From JAVBUZ01 sp031554725 (GTDB lineage Bacteria > Bacillota > Clostridia > Lachnospirales > Lachnospiraceae), in assembly GCA_031554725.1 (NCBI GenBank), contig JAVBUZ010000094.1:1-25419 (forward strand): a DNA stretch of 25,419 nucleotides, written 5' to 3'. A program made the position numbers and the translations under genes. Shown piece by piece: positions 15,962-23,420 of this stretch. Below the pieces are notes generated by a model. It searched no databases and was not told the origin of the DNA. It saw nothing but the letters and a program-made list of their open reading frames with translations. How positions within the stretch are numbered: the stretch's first letter is position 1; every line of letters starts with the position of its first letter.

Positions 15962-17695
15962 ATGAAAAAGAGAATGAAAAAAGTATTAGCCACCCTACTT
16001 GCATTTGCAATGATGTTTTCTACATTAACATTAGCAGCAGCTGCAGATGAAGGTGAGTACCTGATGTTCCTTGGATACGGCGGAGAATCTACCGACGGTG
16101 CATGGGATTTATGCTGGGCAAACGAAGCTGACAACACATCAGGCATTGAGGCAACAACAGCGATGGTTAAAGCTGGTGATACAGTAACTATTGGTTTGAC
16201 AATGCCAACAGCAGTAACACATACATGGTGGATGGCTCCAACTATGGTAGCTAGCGGTGTGAGCAATGTAGCTTACACAATTGATAAAGTTGCTATAGAT
16301 GGAAAAGATGTTACAGATACACTTGATCTTTCACTTGGTGAAAAAGAATGGTGGTATGAAGGAACTGGAACCTACTCAGGCGAAGAAAGTCTTCGTTTAA
16401 AAGGTGGATACAACGAATGGGCAGATAAGTACATCGGAGAATCACCAGTAGGATTTACTACAATCGAATATACAATCACAGTTAGCGAAATTACACTTGG
16501 TGGTGGAAGCGATATGGGAGAAGAAGTTTTAAGTACAGAATCTTACCCAGCATTCATCGCATTCGGTGGTGACATTTCTGGCGAAAATGCTTGGGATGCT
16601 CAATACTATGGTGATGGAGCAGCATCAAACGCAGGTGATCCTGTAGCAGTTACTGGCGAATTCAAGAATGGAGAAACAACAACTCTTTCTGTTACATTCC
16701 CAGAAGAAATTCTTTACACATGGTTTACAGCACCTTGCTATGTTGTACCTGATACATCAAAAATCTCTCCTCAGACATCTTTTGAAGTAAAAGTATTGTT
16801 AGATGGAGTAGAGGTTACAACAGACCTATCTGCTGGTAAAGCAACTTGGGCTGAAGGAACAGGCGACTACAACGAAACACAGTGTATGCGTGTTGGTGGT
16901 GGATACAATGAATGGGGCGATAAATACCTTGCGGAATCTCCAAAAGGATTTAAAACATTAACATATGAAATAACACCTAGCATTTATGTTTATACTGGTG
17001 AAGCTCCAGTAGAAGAAGGTCCTGTAAATGAATTTGATGCAAATGGAACATACCATGCTTACCTTTGCGTACAGACTCCTACATGGATTTTCCGTAACGC
17101 ATTTGATGATGCAACATATGGTGCAGCAACAAATTACTTCAATGAACTTGGTTTCGTTGATGGAGAATGGATCGCACAGGGTGGTACATTTACAGACGTT
17201 GAAATCAATGGAAATGGTACATATACAGTATCTTTAACAGGCTATGATTTCTCAGCACAACTTGGAGATGAAGGATTATTTAACTTAATCTTCTTATCAA
17301 CAGATTTACCAGTAAATGATGAAGTAACAATTACTAACCTTAAATTAAAAATGGACGGAAAAGTAATTACAGAACAAGACAAAGCATTCCTTGATAAGGA
17401 ATCTAAAGAATATCAAAAAGCATTATTTGCTAATATCTGGAATAGTGATGTAGAAGCATTACCTTTCTATGCAGCACCAACAGATAGCATTGAAATTACA
17501 TTTACTGTAAGCGGATTTGCGAAAGATGCAGCAGCGCAGGCACCAGCAGAAACAGCACCAGCAGCTAACACAGTAGATGCTCCAGCTTCTTCAAACAACA
17601 CAATGATCATCGTTATTGTAGTTGTAGCAGTAGTGGTTGTAGCTGCAGTTGTAGCAGGTGTAGTAGTTTCTAAAAAGAAAAAAGAAACAAAATAG
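15962..17695 (+). CDS. Secreted, membrane-anchored surface protein with duplicated domain
   Basis: A 577-residue exported protein of no family I can name. Seen: a signal peptide (MKKRMKKVLA, then a hydrophobic core ending TLAAAA near residue 28); two related domains of about 150 residues (about 31-180 and 193-345) that share GGYNEW-DKY-ESP-GF and an EGTG-Y segment; a third, different domain (about 359-520) with YHAYLCVQTPTWIFRNAF and ending in ITFTVSGFA; an Ala/Pro linker; and a C-terminal membrane helix of Val/Ile/Ala (about 546-569) followed by KKKKETK. It is rich in Trp and Tyr, which fits sugar binding, but that is inference. There is no LPXTG motif, so it is held by the helix and not by sortase. 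AGGAGGG (15948-15954) precedes the ATG, and a strong terminator follows. Confidence 0.8.
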   Translation: MKKRMKKVLATLLAFAMMFSTLTLAAAADEGEYLMFLGYGGESTDGAWDLCWANEADNTSGIEATTAMVKAGDTVTIGLTMPTAVTHTWWMAPTMVASGVSNVAYTIDKVAIDGKDVTDTLDLSLGEKEWWYEGTGTYSGEESLRLKGGYNEWADKYIGESPVGFTTIEYTITVSEITLGGGSDMGEEVLSTESYPAFIAFGGDISGENAWDAQYYGDGAASNAGDPVAVTGEFKNGETTTLSVTFPEEILYTWFTAPCYVVPDTSKISPQTSFEVKVLLDGVEVTTDLSAGKATWAEGTGDYNETQCMRVGGGYNEWGDKYLAESPKGFKTLTYEITPSIYVYTGEAPVEEGPVNEFDANGTYHAYLCVQTPTWIFRNAFDDATYGAATNYFNELGFVDGEWIAQGGTFTDVEINGNGTYTVSLTGYDFSAQLGDEGLFNLIFLSTDLPVNDEVTITNLKLKMDGKVITEQDKAFLDKESKEYQKALFANIWNSDVEALPFYAAPTDSIEITFTVSGFAKDAAAQAPAETAPAANTVDAPASSNNTMIIVIVVVAVVVVAAVVAGVVVSKKKKETK

Positions 17696-17725
17696 TATTG
17701 CTTTAAGAAAATAGAAGAACTATTT

Positions 17726-17768
17726 AAGGTGTGTATTGCCCATTTTGGGGGTGATGCACACCTTTTTT
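17726..17768 (+). terminator. Rho-independent terminator
   Basis: AAGGTGTGTAT (17726-17736) pairs with ATGCACACCTT (17754-17764) with an inner GCCC/GGGG arm, followed by a T-run (17763-17768). It closes the surface-protein gene and isolates it from the operon to the right. Confidence 0.92.
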
Positions 17769-17790
17769 CTTTTTTGGTTGAAAAATTAAG

Positions 17791-17906
17791 ACCTTAAAGT
17801 CGGTTTTTTGTGAAAACAATGTAAAAAGTCACTAAAATGTAGAAAATTGGAGAAATTGTGATTGATTAAAAGACTTTAAAGATGTATAATAATTATACCT
17901 TAAAGT
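17791..17906. repeat. Three ACCTTAAAGT-like boxes around a promoter
   Basis: ACCTTAAAGT occurs exactly at 17791-17800 and 17897-17906, with a variant GACTTTAAAG at 17872-17881. The boxes are near-palindromes around TTTAAA/TTAA. One lies inside the -35/-10 spacer and one at the expected transcription start, so they look like binding sites for one regulator. Confidence 0.5.
17862..17890 (+). promoter_or_regulatory. Sigma-A promoter of the surface-fibre operon
   Basis: TTGATT (17862-17867), exactly 17 bases, TATAAT (17885-17890), giving a start near 17897 and an 83-base leader. No other good promoter is seen until 21350, so this probably drives the genes from 17980 on. Confidence 0.75.
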
Positions 17907-17941
17907 GAAAAAGTATATGAAATTACAAATATAACAAAAAG

Positions 17942-17957
17942 TTTCAAAGCGCTAATC
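17942..17957. promoter_or_regulatory. Cre-like site in the operon leader
   Basis: TTTCAAAGCGCTAATC contains AAAGCGCT, the centre of catabolite-responsive elements, but only the left half and the centre fit the consensus. Its place between promoter and start codon would suit a roadblock site. This is weak evidence. Confidence 0.25.
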
Positions 17958-17979
17958 CGAGTGAAGGAGGTTGCGACAG

Positions 17980-18444
17980 ATGATTTATATATATGATAGA
18001 ACGATTGAACCATATGAAACAACCATAAGAAGATACGGAGCAACCTACACTCTAGAAAAAGTAACTAGAATGGGAGAACAAAAATTTTTTTCATTTGTTT
18101 CGTCGGGAAGAGAAAAGATTTTAGTGGTCCCTAGATTTGCAGAACAGTACTTCCAAGCAGAAAAAATATTTGATAAATTTAAAAACTGCAAAAAGCTAGA
18201 GACTTGTATTAATCACATTAAACGTGGATTTAATAGATATGTTGTGGTAGAAGAGTTTCCAAATGAAGATAGCGAAACAGGAATCATGATAATGATTACC
18301 GTTGATTATATGGATATTCGATTACAATTCCAGTTTATGAATAATGAACTTAGTTTGTATCCAGAATTTGAGATTTTAAATAATAATATTTTTGGCAACG
18401 GCGTTGTTGTCACGATGAATCTAAACATGGAGGACGAGATTTAA
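17980..18444 (+). CDS. Unrecognised small cytoplasmic protein, first gene of the operon
   Basis: A frame opens with a TTG at 17971, but AAGGAGG ends at 17970, so the ATG at 17980 with a 9-base gap is chosen, giving 154 residues. There is no signal peptide or membrane helix. The sequence starts MIYIYDRTIEPYETTIRRYG and includes FFSFVSSGREKILVVPRFAEQYF, then NHIKRGFNRYVVVEEFPN and a hydrophobic/acidic C terminus ending NLNMEDEI. The alternating pattern suggests a mixed alpha/beta domain. I recognise no family. Its TAA overlaps the next ATG by one base (TAATG), so translation of the two is likely coupled. As the first gene of the putative fibre operon it may be regulatory, but that is inference. 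Confidence 0.8.
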   Translation: MIYIYDRTIEPYETTIRRYGATYTLEKVTRMGEQKFFSFVSSGREKILVVPRFAEQYFQAEKIFDKFKNCKKLETCINHIKRGFNRYVVVEEFPNEDSETGIMIMITVDYMDIRLQFQFMNNELSLYPEFEILNNNIFGNGVVVTMNLNMEDEI

Positions 18445-18809
18445 TGAAAAAAAGTATAGAAAACTGGTCTATAGTACGTTTTTTTATACAAAGTAAAAAT
18501 ATAGGTGCACTCTTAGCTAAGATAGTATTACTTTTAATTATTCCATATGCGTACCTGATGCTGTGCGGACTAGTTTTTGACTATCTACTGAAATGGTACT
18601 TTATGACAACAACTATATTTGTAACCTTACTGGTGATTTTTGTAATAGCGATATTGCTTATTGTATGGGCAGTGATTAGATATATAAACAAAGACAAGAT
18701 AAATGTCGATAATACAGATAAAGAGACAACTACTAAAAAGCAAAGTAGTGCTTTGCTAAAATTGATTGCGAGAATTGTAATATATTTTCGCAAGAAAGAT
18801 CAAAAATGA
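18444..18809 (+). CDS. Unrecognised small membrane protein with two helices
   Basis: A 121-residue protein whose start codon shares one base with the stop of the gene before it, with GGAGG at 18429-18433. Seen: two hydrophobic segments, about residues 24-47 (KIVLLLIIPYAYLMLCGLVF) and 55-80 (TTTIFVTLLVIFVIAILLIVW), and a basic, hydrophilic tail rich in Lys/Thr ending RIVIYFRKKDQK, which may form an amphipathic helix on the membrane. I recognise no family. The coupling to the upstream 154-residue protein suggests the two act as a pair, perhaps a membrane anchor plus a soluble partner. The HD-GYP/EAL gene follows 37 bases later. Confidence 0.75.
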   Translation: MKKSIENWSIVRFFIQSKNIGALLAKIVLLLIIPYAYLMLCGLVFDYLLKWYFMTTTIFVTLLVIFVIAILLIVWAVIRYINKDKINVDNTDKETTTKKQSSALLKLIARIVIYFRKKDQK

Positions 18810-18846
18810 TTCAACGTCCTAAACAAAATAGATAGGGGGGATGAAG

Positions 18847-20265
18847 ATGGATAAAACAGATGTGAAACGAAAGTACACTAGCATTGAAGACGCTCTTTCT
18901 TCATTGCCACAGGGGGAACAAGAACATTGTATTCGTGTGGGGGAATATGCAGAAGAACTATTTTTACAAGCATGTGCTCGTGATGTTTACTCGGGAAATA
19001 ATAAAGTGCGTGATCGTCTAATTAACCAAAATGCGAAATATGTGAAGATGGCAGGAAAGTATATTTGTATAGGAAAAGCACTAGTGCCAGAACTTTACTA
19101 TCATATGCGACCTGACTTTACGGCAGAAGAAGTTGCTCTTTATCGTAAGCACACCACGGATGGAGCAAGGTTAGCTGAGGAGCTTTTGGAAGAGGACTTT
19201 AGAGAAGATATAGATTCACTACATGTAATCATGGAAGCGATTGAAACACATCATGAGAGGTGGGATGGAGAGGGCTTCCCGCATGGCTATAATAAAGATG
19301 ATATTCCGATTATTGGACGAATTATATCATTAGCATCGACCATAGACATGCTTGCTAGTGGAAAGCATCTAGAAAAGCCTTTTGAATATGCACTTGAGCA
19401 GATAAAAGAAATGAGCGGAACGGATTTTGACCCAGTGCTAGTATCATTGGTGCTGGAATCAAAGGCAAAATTTAAAAAAATTTTCATGAAGTACATAAAT
19501 CAATCTAGAGCAATACCTACCACGGAATGTTTTGTTCGCCGTAGAGCATCTAGACCATTCGCCCTTTGGTATCGCCCTATTATTTCACCGAAAAACAATC
19601 GGATGTTTGCGGCTGAGGCGCAGATGCGTTTTAAGGGTGAAAAGGAGTGGCTACCTTACTCAAGCATAGAACATATTGTAAAAAGAGAAAATCTACAGAA
19701 TGATTTGATTTTATACTTTATCACTGAGACGTGTGATAGCCTAAGACGCTTAGATGCATGTAATATTCCAGTAAGCTATATTGCGTTTACACCGATGATT
19801 GGTTGGTATAACAAACGAGGAATTGATAAACAGCTAGAGCAGATATTAAAGCAAACGAATACGGCTCCTAAAAGAATTTGCCTTGTAGTTACTTTGGAGG
19901 CATGGGAAAAGCAGACCAAGACGATGCAGGAAAATCTAAAGAAGATTTCGCAACTAGGCTGTCAGCTCATGTTTTCGGAATTTGCGATAGGCGAAATAAG
20001 CATTGAAGATTTAAAAGAAAATCAATGCACGATTTTGCGCTTGCGAGGGGATGTGGGAAAGACACTGGACAAGGCGGAGACCACTGTATATTTAACAGCG
20101 GTTTCCAATCAGGGAATTAGCATTCTGGCAGACGGTATAGAAAAGAAAAGTCACATAGCGCTTTTGGGAAGAAACAAGATATCGGGAATTACGGGGGTGC
20201 TAGGTGGTGACTACCAGCAAGAAGATGTATTGGTGGAAAACGGATTGATATCACAGGAGATATAG
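18847..20265 (+). CDS. Hybrid HD-GYP / EAL protein with degenerate active sites
   Basis: Joins the two classes of cyclic-di-GMP phosphodiesterase domain in one 472-residue chain. GGGGGG ends at 18840, so the second ATG (18847) is preferred over 18841. In the HD-GYP half (about 10-215) the HHERWDGEGFP motif and the downstream FDPVLV are kept, but the expected HD of HDIGK is KY (residues 71-72, in MAGKYICIGK) and GYP is GFP. The EAL half (about 238-470) begins WYRPIISP..AAEAQMR, so EAL is EAQ, and the DDFG and KID motifs are replaced by SEFA and LRG. Metal ligands are therefore missing in both halves. It probably binds a ligand or partner without cutting it. A cyclic-di-GMP receptor controlling surface-fibre genes is the simplest reading, but unproven. 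No signal peptide is seen. Confidence 0.82.
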   Translation: MDKTDVKRKYTSIEDALSSLPQGEQEHCIRVGEYAEELFLQACARDVYSGNNKVRDRLINQNAKYVKMAGKYICIGKALVPELYYHMRPDFTAEEVALYRKHTTDGARLAEELLEEDFREDIDSLHVIMEAIETHHERWDGEGFPHGYNKDDIPIIGRIISLASTIDMLASGKHLEKPFEYALEQIKEMSGTDFDPVLVSLVLESKAKFKKIFMKYINQSRAIPTTECFVRRRASRPFALWYRPIISPKNNRMFAAEAQMRFKGEKEWLPYSSIEHIVKRENLQNDLILYFITETCDSLRRLDACNIPVSYIAFTPMIGWYNKRGIDKQLEQILKQTNTAPKRICLVVTLEAWEKQTKTMQENLKKISQLGCQLMFSEFAIGEISIEDLKENQCTILRLRGDVGKTLDKAETTVYLTAVSNQGISILADGIEKKSHIALLGRNKISGITGVLGGDYQQEDVLVENGLISQEI

Positions 20266-20296
20266 TAGCGGGGATAGGAAAGGGGGCAAGTGTTTT

Positions 20297-21349
20297 GTGC
20301 CAAAACTATTAAAAACGCCGAAAGATCCAGTGGAAGAGGCACAGAAAGCTTTGCGTCCGGAAGCCGGTACAAGGGCAGAACGAAAATGGATTAAAGCAGA
20401 ACGAAAAAAGCTGCGAAGTGACCTAAAGGAAAAGGGAATTACTAGTCGTATAGATTTTGAAAATATAGCAAGAGAGCTAGGGCTAGTATTAGACGAAGGA
20501 AAGAAAGCAAGATGGTTGAACTTTTGGCTATTAAACTGGAAACGATTTCTTAGTTCATTAGGACTTAAAAGTATTTTTATCGCCGCCGCCGCAACCTTGT
20601 CTTTGCTATTTCTTGTTTCAGCAATTAGCGAAGAGGCAGGAGCATTTACAATTAACTTGACGGCATCCATGCTGAAAGCGGGATTTATCCTTTCAGAGAC
20701 TCAGGATTTCCAAAGAGAAGAAGCTAGACTTTTTAGTCAGGAAATTCAAAATGTCAATAACATTACTTTGGAAGATATTTCTCGTAATGTAGATAATATT
20801 GATGGCCCGCATAATGAAAATAGCTACATAGCCTATACCTTTTATATTAAGAATATAGGCCAGGAAACAGCATCCTACGCTTACTACTTAAATCTAGATT
20901 CCTTTACGAAGGGTGTCGGAGAGGCCATTTGGGTTATGCTCTTTGAGGATGGAAGACAAGCTATATATGCGATGGAGTCTAAGGATGGTAATGCCGAAGA
21001 GCTATATGGTTTTTGGTCTCCACCGTTTGGCGATGAAGCCTATTCCTATGATGAACAGTATTATGAAGAAGATGGAAGATATGGTTTAAAGACGATTTCC
21101 TTTGTAGATAAAAAGACTGTTATGCAAGGGCTTGTGGAAGATGTTGAGGTAGGAGAGGCTCATAAGTATACAGTAGTGATTTGGGTTGAGGGCTATGATC
21201 CTGAATGCACGAACGACATTTTTGGTGGTTATGCCAAGTTATCAATGGCATTTGAATTAATATCAAATGAAGATACGAAAAATATTTTTGATGGTGTATT
21301 TCGTACTGAGTACCACGATTTTATTTCAAGTAAAGTTAGCGAAAACTAA
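20297..21349 (+). CDS. Membrane-anchored TasA-like surface protein with cytoplasmic head
   Basis: A 350-residue protein starting at GTG 20297, with AAAGGGGG at 20279-20286. Unlike its neighbours it does not start with a signal peptide. It has a basic, charged cytoplasmic region of about 85 residues (RAERKWIKAERKKLRSDLKE), one membrane helix at about 91-110, then an outside domain. The outer part has YTFYIKNIGQETASYAYYL and ends near TVVIWVEGYDPECTNDIFGGYAKLSM, a C-terminal signature shared with the next exported proteins (IWLEGQDADC, IWIEGQDVDC). This pattern is familiar in TasA/camelysin-like proteins made beside SipW-type peptidases. It could be an anchor or nucleator for the fibre. It ends before a 129-base structured leader. 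Confidence 0.7.
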   Translation: MPKLLKTPKDPVEEAQKALRPEAGTRAERKWIKAERKKLRSDLKEKGITSRIDFENIARELGLVLDEGKKARWLNFWLLNWKRFLSSLGLKSIFIAAAATLSLLFLVSAISEEAGAFTINLTASMLKAGFILSETQDFQREEARLFSQEIQNVNNITLEDISRNVDNIDGPHNENSYIAYTFYIKNIGQETASYAYYLNLDSFTKGVGEAIWVMLFEDGRQAIYAMESKDGNAEELYGFWSPPFGDEAYSYDEQYYEEDGRYGLKTISFVDKKTVMQGLVEDVEVGEAHKYTVVIWVEGYDPECTNDIFGGYAKLSMAFELISNEDTKNIFDGVFRTEYHDFISSKVSEN

Positions 21350-21375
21350 TACTTGAAAGAAGCAACTAACAATGG

Positions 21376-21463
21376 CCATGACTTCACAAAAACGCGTACA
21401 TCCGCCTGGAGGTGCTATGTGAAGATGGTATAGAGAAACCCGAAATAGGAAAGGGCCTGTTTC
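21376..21463 (+). promoter_or_regulatory. Structured leader before the main exported gene
   Basis: Two hairpins fill the 129-base gap before 21479. Hairpin 1: CCAT..CTTCACA (21376-21388) with TGTGAAG-ATGG (21418-21428), an 11-bp stem with a 2-base bulge, and a GC-rich inner arm. Hairpin 2: GAAAC (21435-21439) with GTTTC (21459-21463), with an inner CC/GG. The ribosome site GAGAGGAG follows at 21465-21472. There is no terminator T-run. It does not match the cyclic-di-GMP-I or -II riboswitch consensus that I can recall. Confidence 0.5.
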
Positions 21464-21478
21464 AGAGAGGAGTACAAT

Positions 21479-22378
21479 ATGTTAAAAACAAGAACAAAAC
21501 TTATGACAGCGATAGTAATGCTACTAATTTCAACCTTGATGCTGAGTACAGCATCCTTTGCATGGTTTACCATTTCTACCAACCCAGAAATCAAAACATT
21601 GACGACTCAAGTAGTAGTTAACGAGAACTTAGAAATTGCCTTAGCAAAAGGGAATGTGGTACCGTTAGCAGCAGCGTCTGGCGATACAGGTCAGGCTTAT
21701 ACCTATGGCAACTTAATTCAATTAGGCACAGGCGATACAAATAACCCAGGGTCATCAGATCTTGGAACAAATTATAGTAGTATAGATAAAACCTTACGTC
21801 CAGCAGCAGTGTCTACAAATAAATTTCAGTATCCAAAATATGGAAACGACGGTAGAGTAGATACATTAGCCGATTTAAAAACCACCGCACAAACGGTAGG
21901 TTTTGGTAACTTGGAAGATGGAGCTGGTTTGGTTTATGGTTATTATGTAGACTTCTACATGCGCTCTAACGTTGGCGGAACTGTAACACTAGTAGAAGCT
22001 ACTAAGCGAAGCAGCAATGGAGTTACAGGTGGAGGATCAACCTTTACCGCAACAGCAACCAATACAACTGCGGCAAATACATTAGCATCAAATATTAAAC
22101 TAGCATTTGCTGTAAATCCAGCAGTAACTGCCCTAGATGCAGTAAATGTAGATGCAGTGATGACCACTACCGCTACGGGGAATACGGCAACCTTTACTGG
22201 AAATGTATGTACCTTAACAGCAAATACAGATACTCTAGTTAGAATGTATATTTACTTAGATGGTGCAACAGTTACAAACGCCGCCGCTTCTCTTGGTACA
22301 GATATAGCAAGTGGTGCGTTAAATGTCCAATTTGGAATGACTGGGGTTGCTAACTCAATGGACAAAATTAGCAATTAG
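21479..22378 (+). CDS. TasA/camelysin-like exported protein, probable main fibre subunit
   Basis: A 299-residue exported protein. Seen: a signal peptide (residues 1-28) ending STASFAWFTIS, the A-W-F junction typical of proteins cut by SipW-type peptidases, followed by TNPEIKTL, shared with the protein at 23421. The body is rich in Thr, Ala, Asn and Gly and low in charge (for example TFTATATNTTAANTLASN), like a fibre-forming beta-protein. It has LRPA, YGNDGRVD near residue 122, GLVYGYYVDFYMR and MYIYLDGA, which line up with the other two, but it lacks the D-x-D-C segment and has only one Cys. Its composition and its own leader suggest the abundant subunit; this is inference. GAGGAG (21467-21472) precedes the ATG. 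Confidence 0.75.
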   Translation: MLKTRTKLMTAIVMLLISTLMLSTASFAWFTISTNPEIKTLTTQVVVNENLEIALAKGNVVPLAAASGDTGQAYTYGNLIQLGTGDTNNPGSSDLGTNYSSIDKTLRPAAVSTNKFQYPKYGNDGRVDTLADLKTTAQTVGFGNLEDGAGLVYGYYVDFYMRSNVGGTVTLVEATKRSSNGVTGGGSTFTATATNTTAANTLASNIKLAFAVNPAVTALDAVNVDAVMTTTATGNTATFTGNVCTLTANTDTLVRMYIYLDGATVTNAAASLGTDIASGALNVQFGMTGVANSMDKISN

Positions 22379-22418
22379 ATTGTTTAAAAAACCGTCTTAG
22401 TGAATGGAGGAAGTGGTA

Positions 22419-23393
22419 ATGAAGTCAAACAGGAGTAAGCTTCGGGTTGCACTGTGGATTACATGCTTGTCGTTTATATTATTGACATCAGCGACATATG
22501 CCTGGATGAGCATTGCCAGTATACTTAAAGTAACAGATTTGGCTTTAAATGTGGTAACGGATAATGCATTAGAGATTGCACCTGATGTGGATGGAGCTGC
22601 GGGTGAATGGACGACAGTTCTAAATATGGCAGATTTATTTGCAGAAGGCGTGATTTTACGACCGGTAACCTATTTAGCGGAGCAGGATGCATTTTATGCA
22701 CCGCAGTATGGATTTGATGGAAGAATTGATTTTATGAAGTCGATTAAGGTTTCAAAGACACAGTCGGGTATGTCGCTTACCACATCCTCCGAGGCGGAGG
22801 AGGGTGTGGCAGCGGGATATCTGCTGGCTTTTGATTTTTGGATTCGTACAGGCGCAAATAATTGTATTGTACAACTAAGTGCACCGAAAGACGTGGAAGA
22901 AGGATTGCCTGGAAGTGGAACATATGTAGTTGGGAAGCCAATATGGAATGCACAATCTATACGCCATGAGGACGGTGGGAGCGGCGCACAAAACGCTGTT
23001 CGTATCGCTTTTCGCTCTTATGAGGAAACAGATGGTAGTGAAGCTAATTTTGTAATATTTGAGCCTAATGCCACTGGTGAGATAACTAAGAACATAGATG
23101 GGGAAGAGGGCTTAATTGATGGAGAACATTTAATTACTCAAGATCCTTCATCTTGGCAGGAAAAAGACCTCATACTAAGAGATCATGTAATTTATTCAGT
23201 AGGTGAGATACACAGCAATGCCAAAGGACTCTTTTCGCTGAAGTCAGGGCACGAGAGAAAAGTAACTATGTACATTTGGCTTGAGGGACAGGATGCGGAT
23301 TGCAATCAAAATATTTCGGCGGCAAAGCTACTGATTAATGTGCAGTTTACAGCATTAGAGCAAGGCTTGGAAGAGCAAATTGTTCCTCGTTAA
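22419..23393 (+). CDS. TasA-like exported protein, probable minor subunit
   Basis: A frame opens at 22404, but GGAGG (22406-22410) lies inside it, so ATG 22419 is chosen: 324 residues. Seen: a signal peptide with core VALWITCLSFILLTSATYAW, cut near ATYA-W; LRPV near residue 80; YGFDGRID; GYLLAFDFWIRTG; and IWLEGQDADCNQNI near the C terminus. The mature chain has just two Cys, in NNCIVQL and DADC, and the next protein keeps both, so a disulfide is plausible. It belongs with the neighbouring exported genes by pattern. It carries more charge than the protein at 21479. It could cap, link or anchor the fibre. I know of no studied close relative. Confidence 0.72.
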   Translation: MKSNRSKLRVALWITCLSFILLTSATYAWMSIASILKVTDLALNVVTDNALEIAPDVDGAAGEWTTVLNMADLFAEGVILRPVTYLAEQDAFYAPQYGFDGRIDFMKSIKVSKTQSGMSLTTSSEAEEGVAAGYLLAFDFWIRTGANNCIVQLSAPKDVEEGLPGSGTYVVGKPIWNAQSIRHEDGGSGAQNAVRIAFRSYEETDGSEANFVIFEPNATGEITKNIDGEEGLIDGEHLITQDPSSWQEKDLILRDHVIYSVGEIHSNAKGLFSLKSGHERKVTMYIWLEGQDADCNQNISAAKLLINVQFTALEQGLEEQIVPR

Positions 23394-23420
23394 AAGGATA
23401 TATAATGGTGGAGGTGTGAC

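Noticed and set aside
21376..21463. Cyclic-di-GMP riboswitch before the main exported gene
   Set aside because: Tempting because of the HD-GYP/EAL gene, but the conserved core of class I or II is not recognisable.
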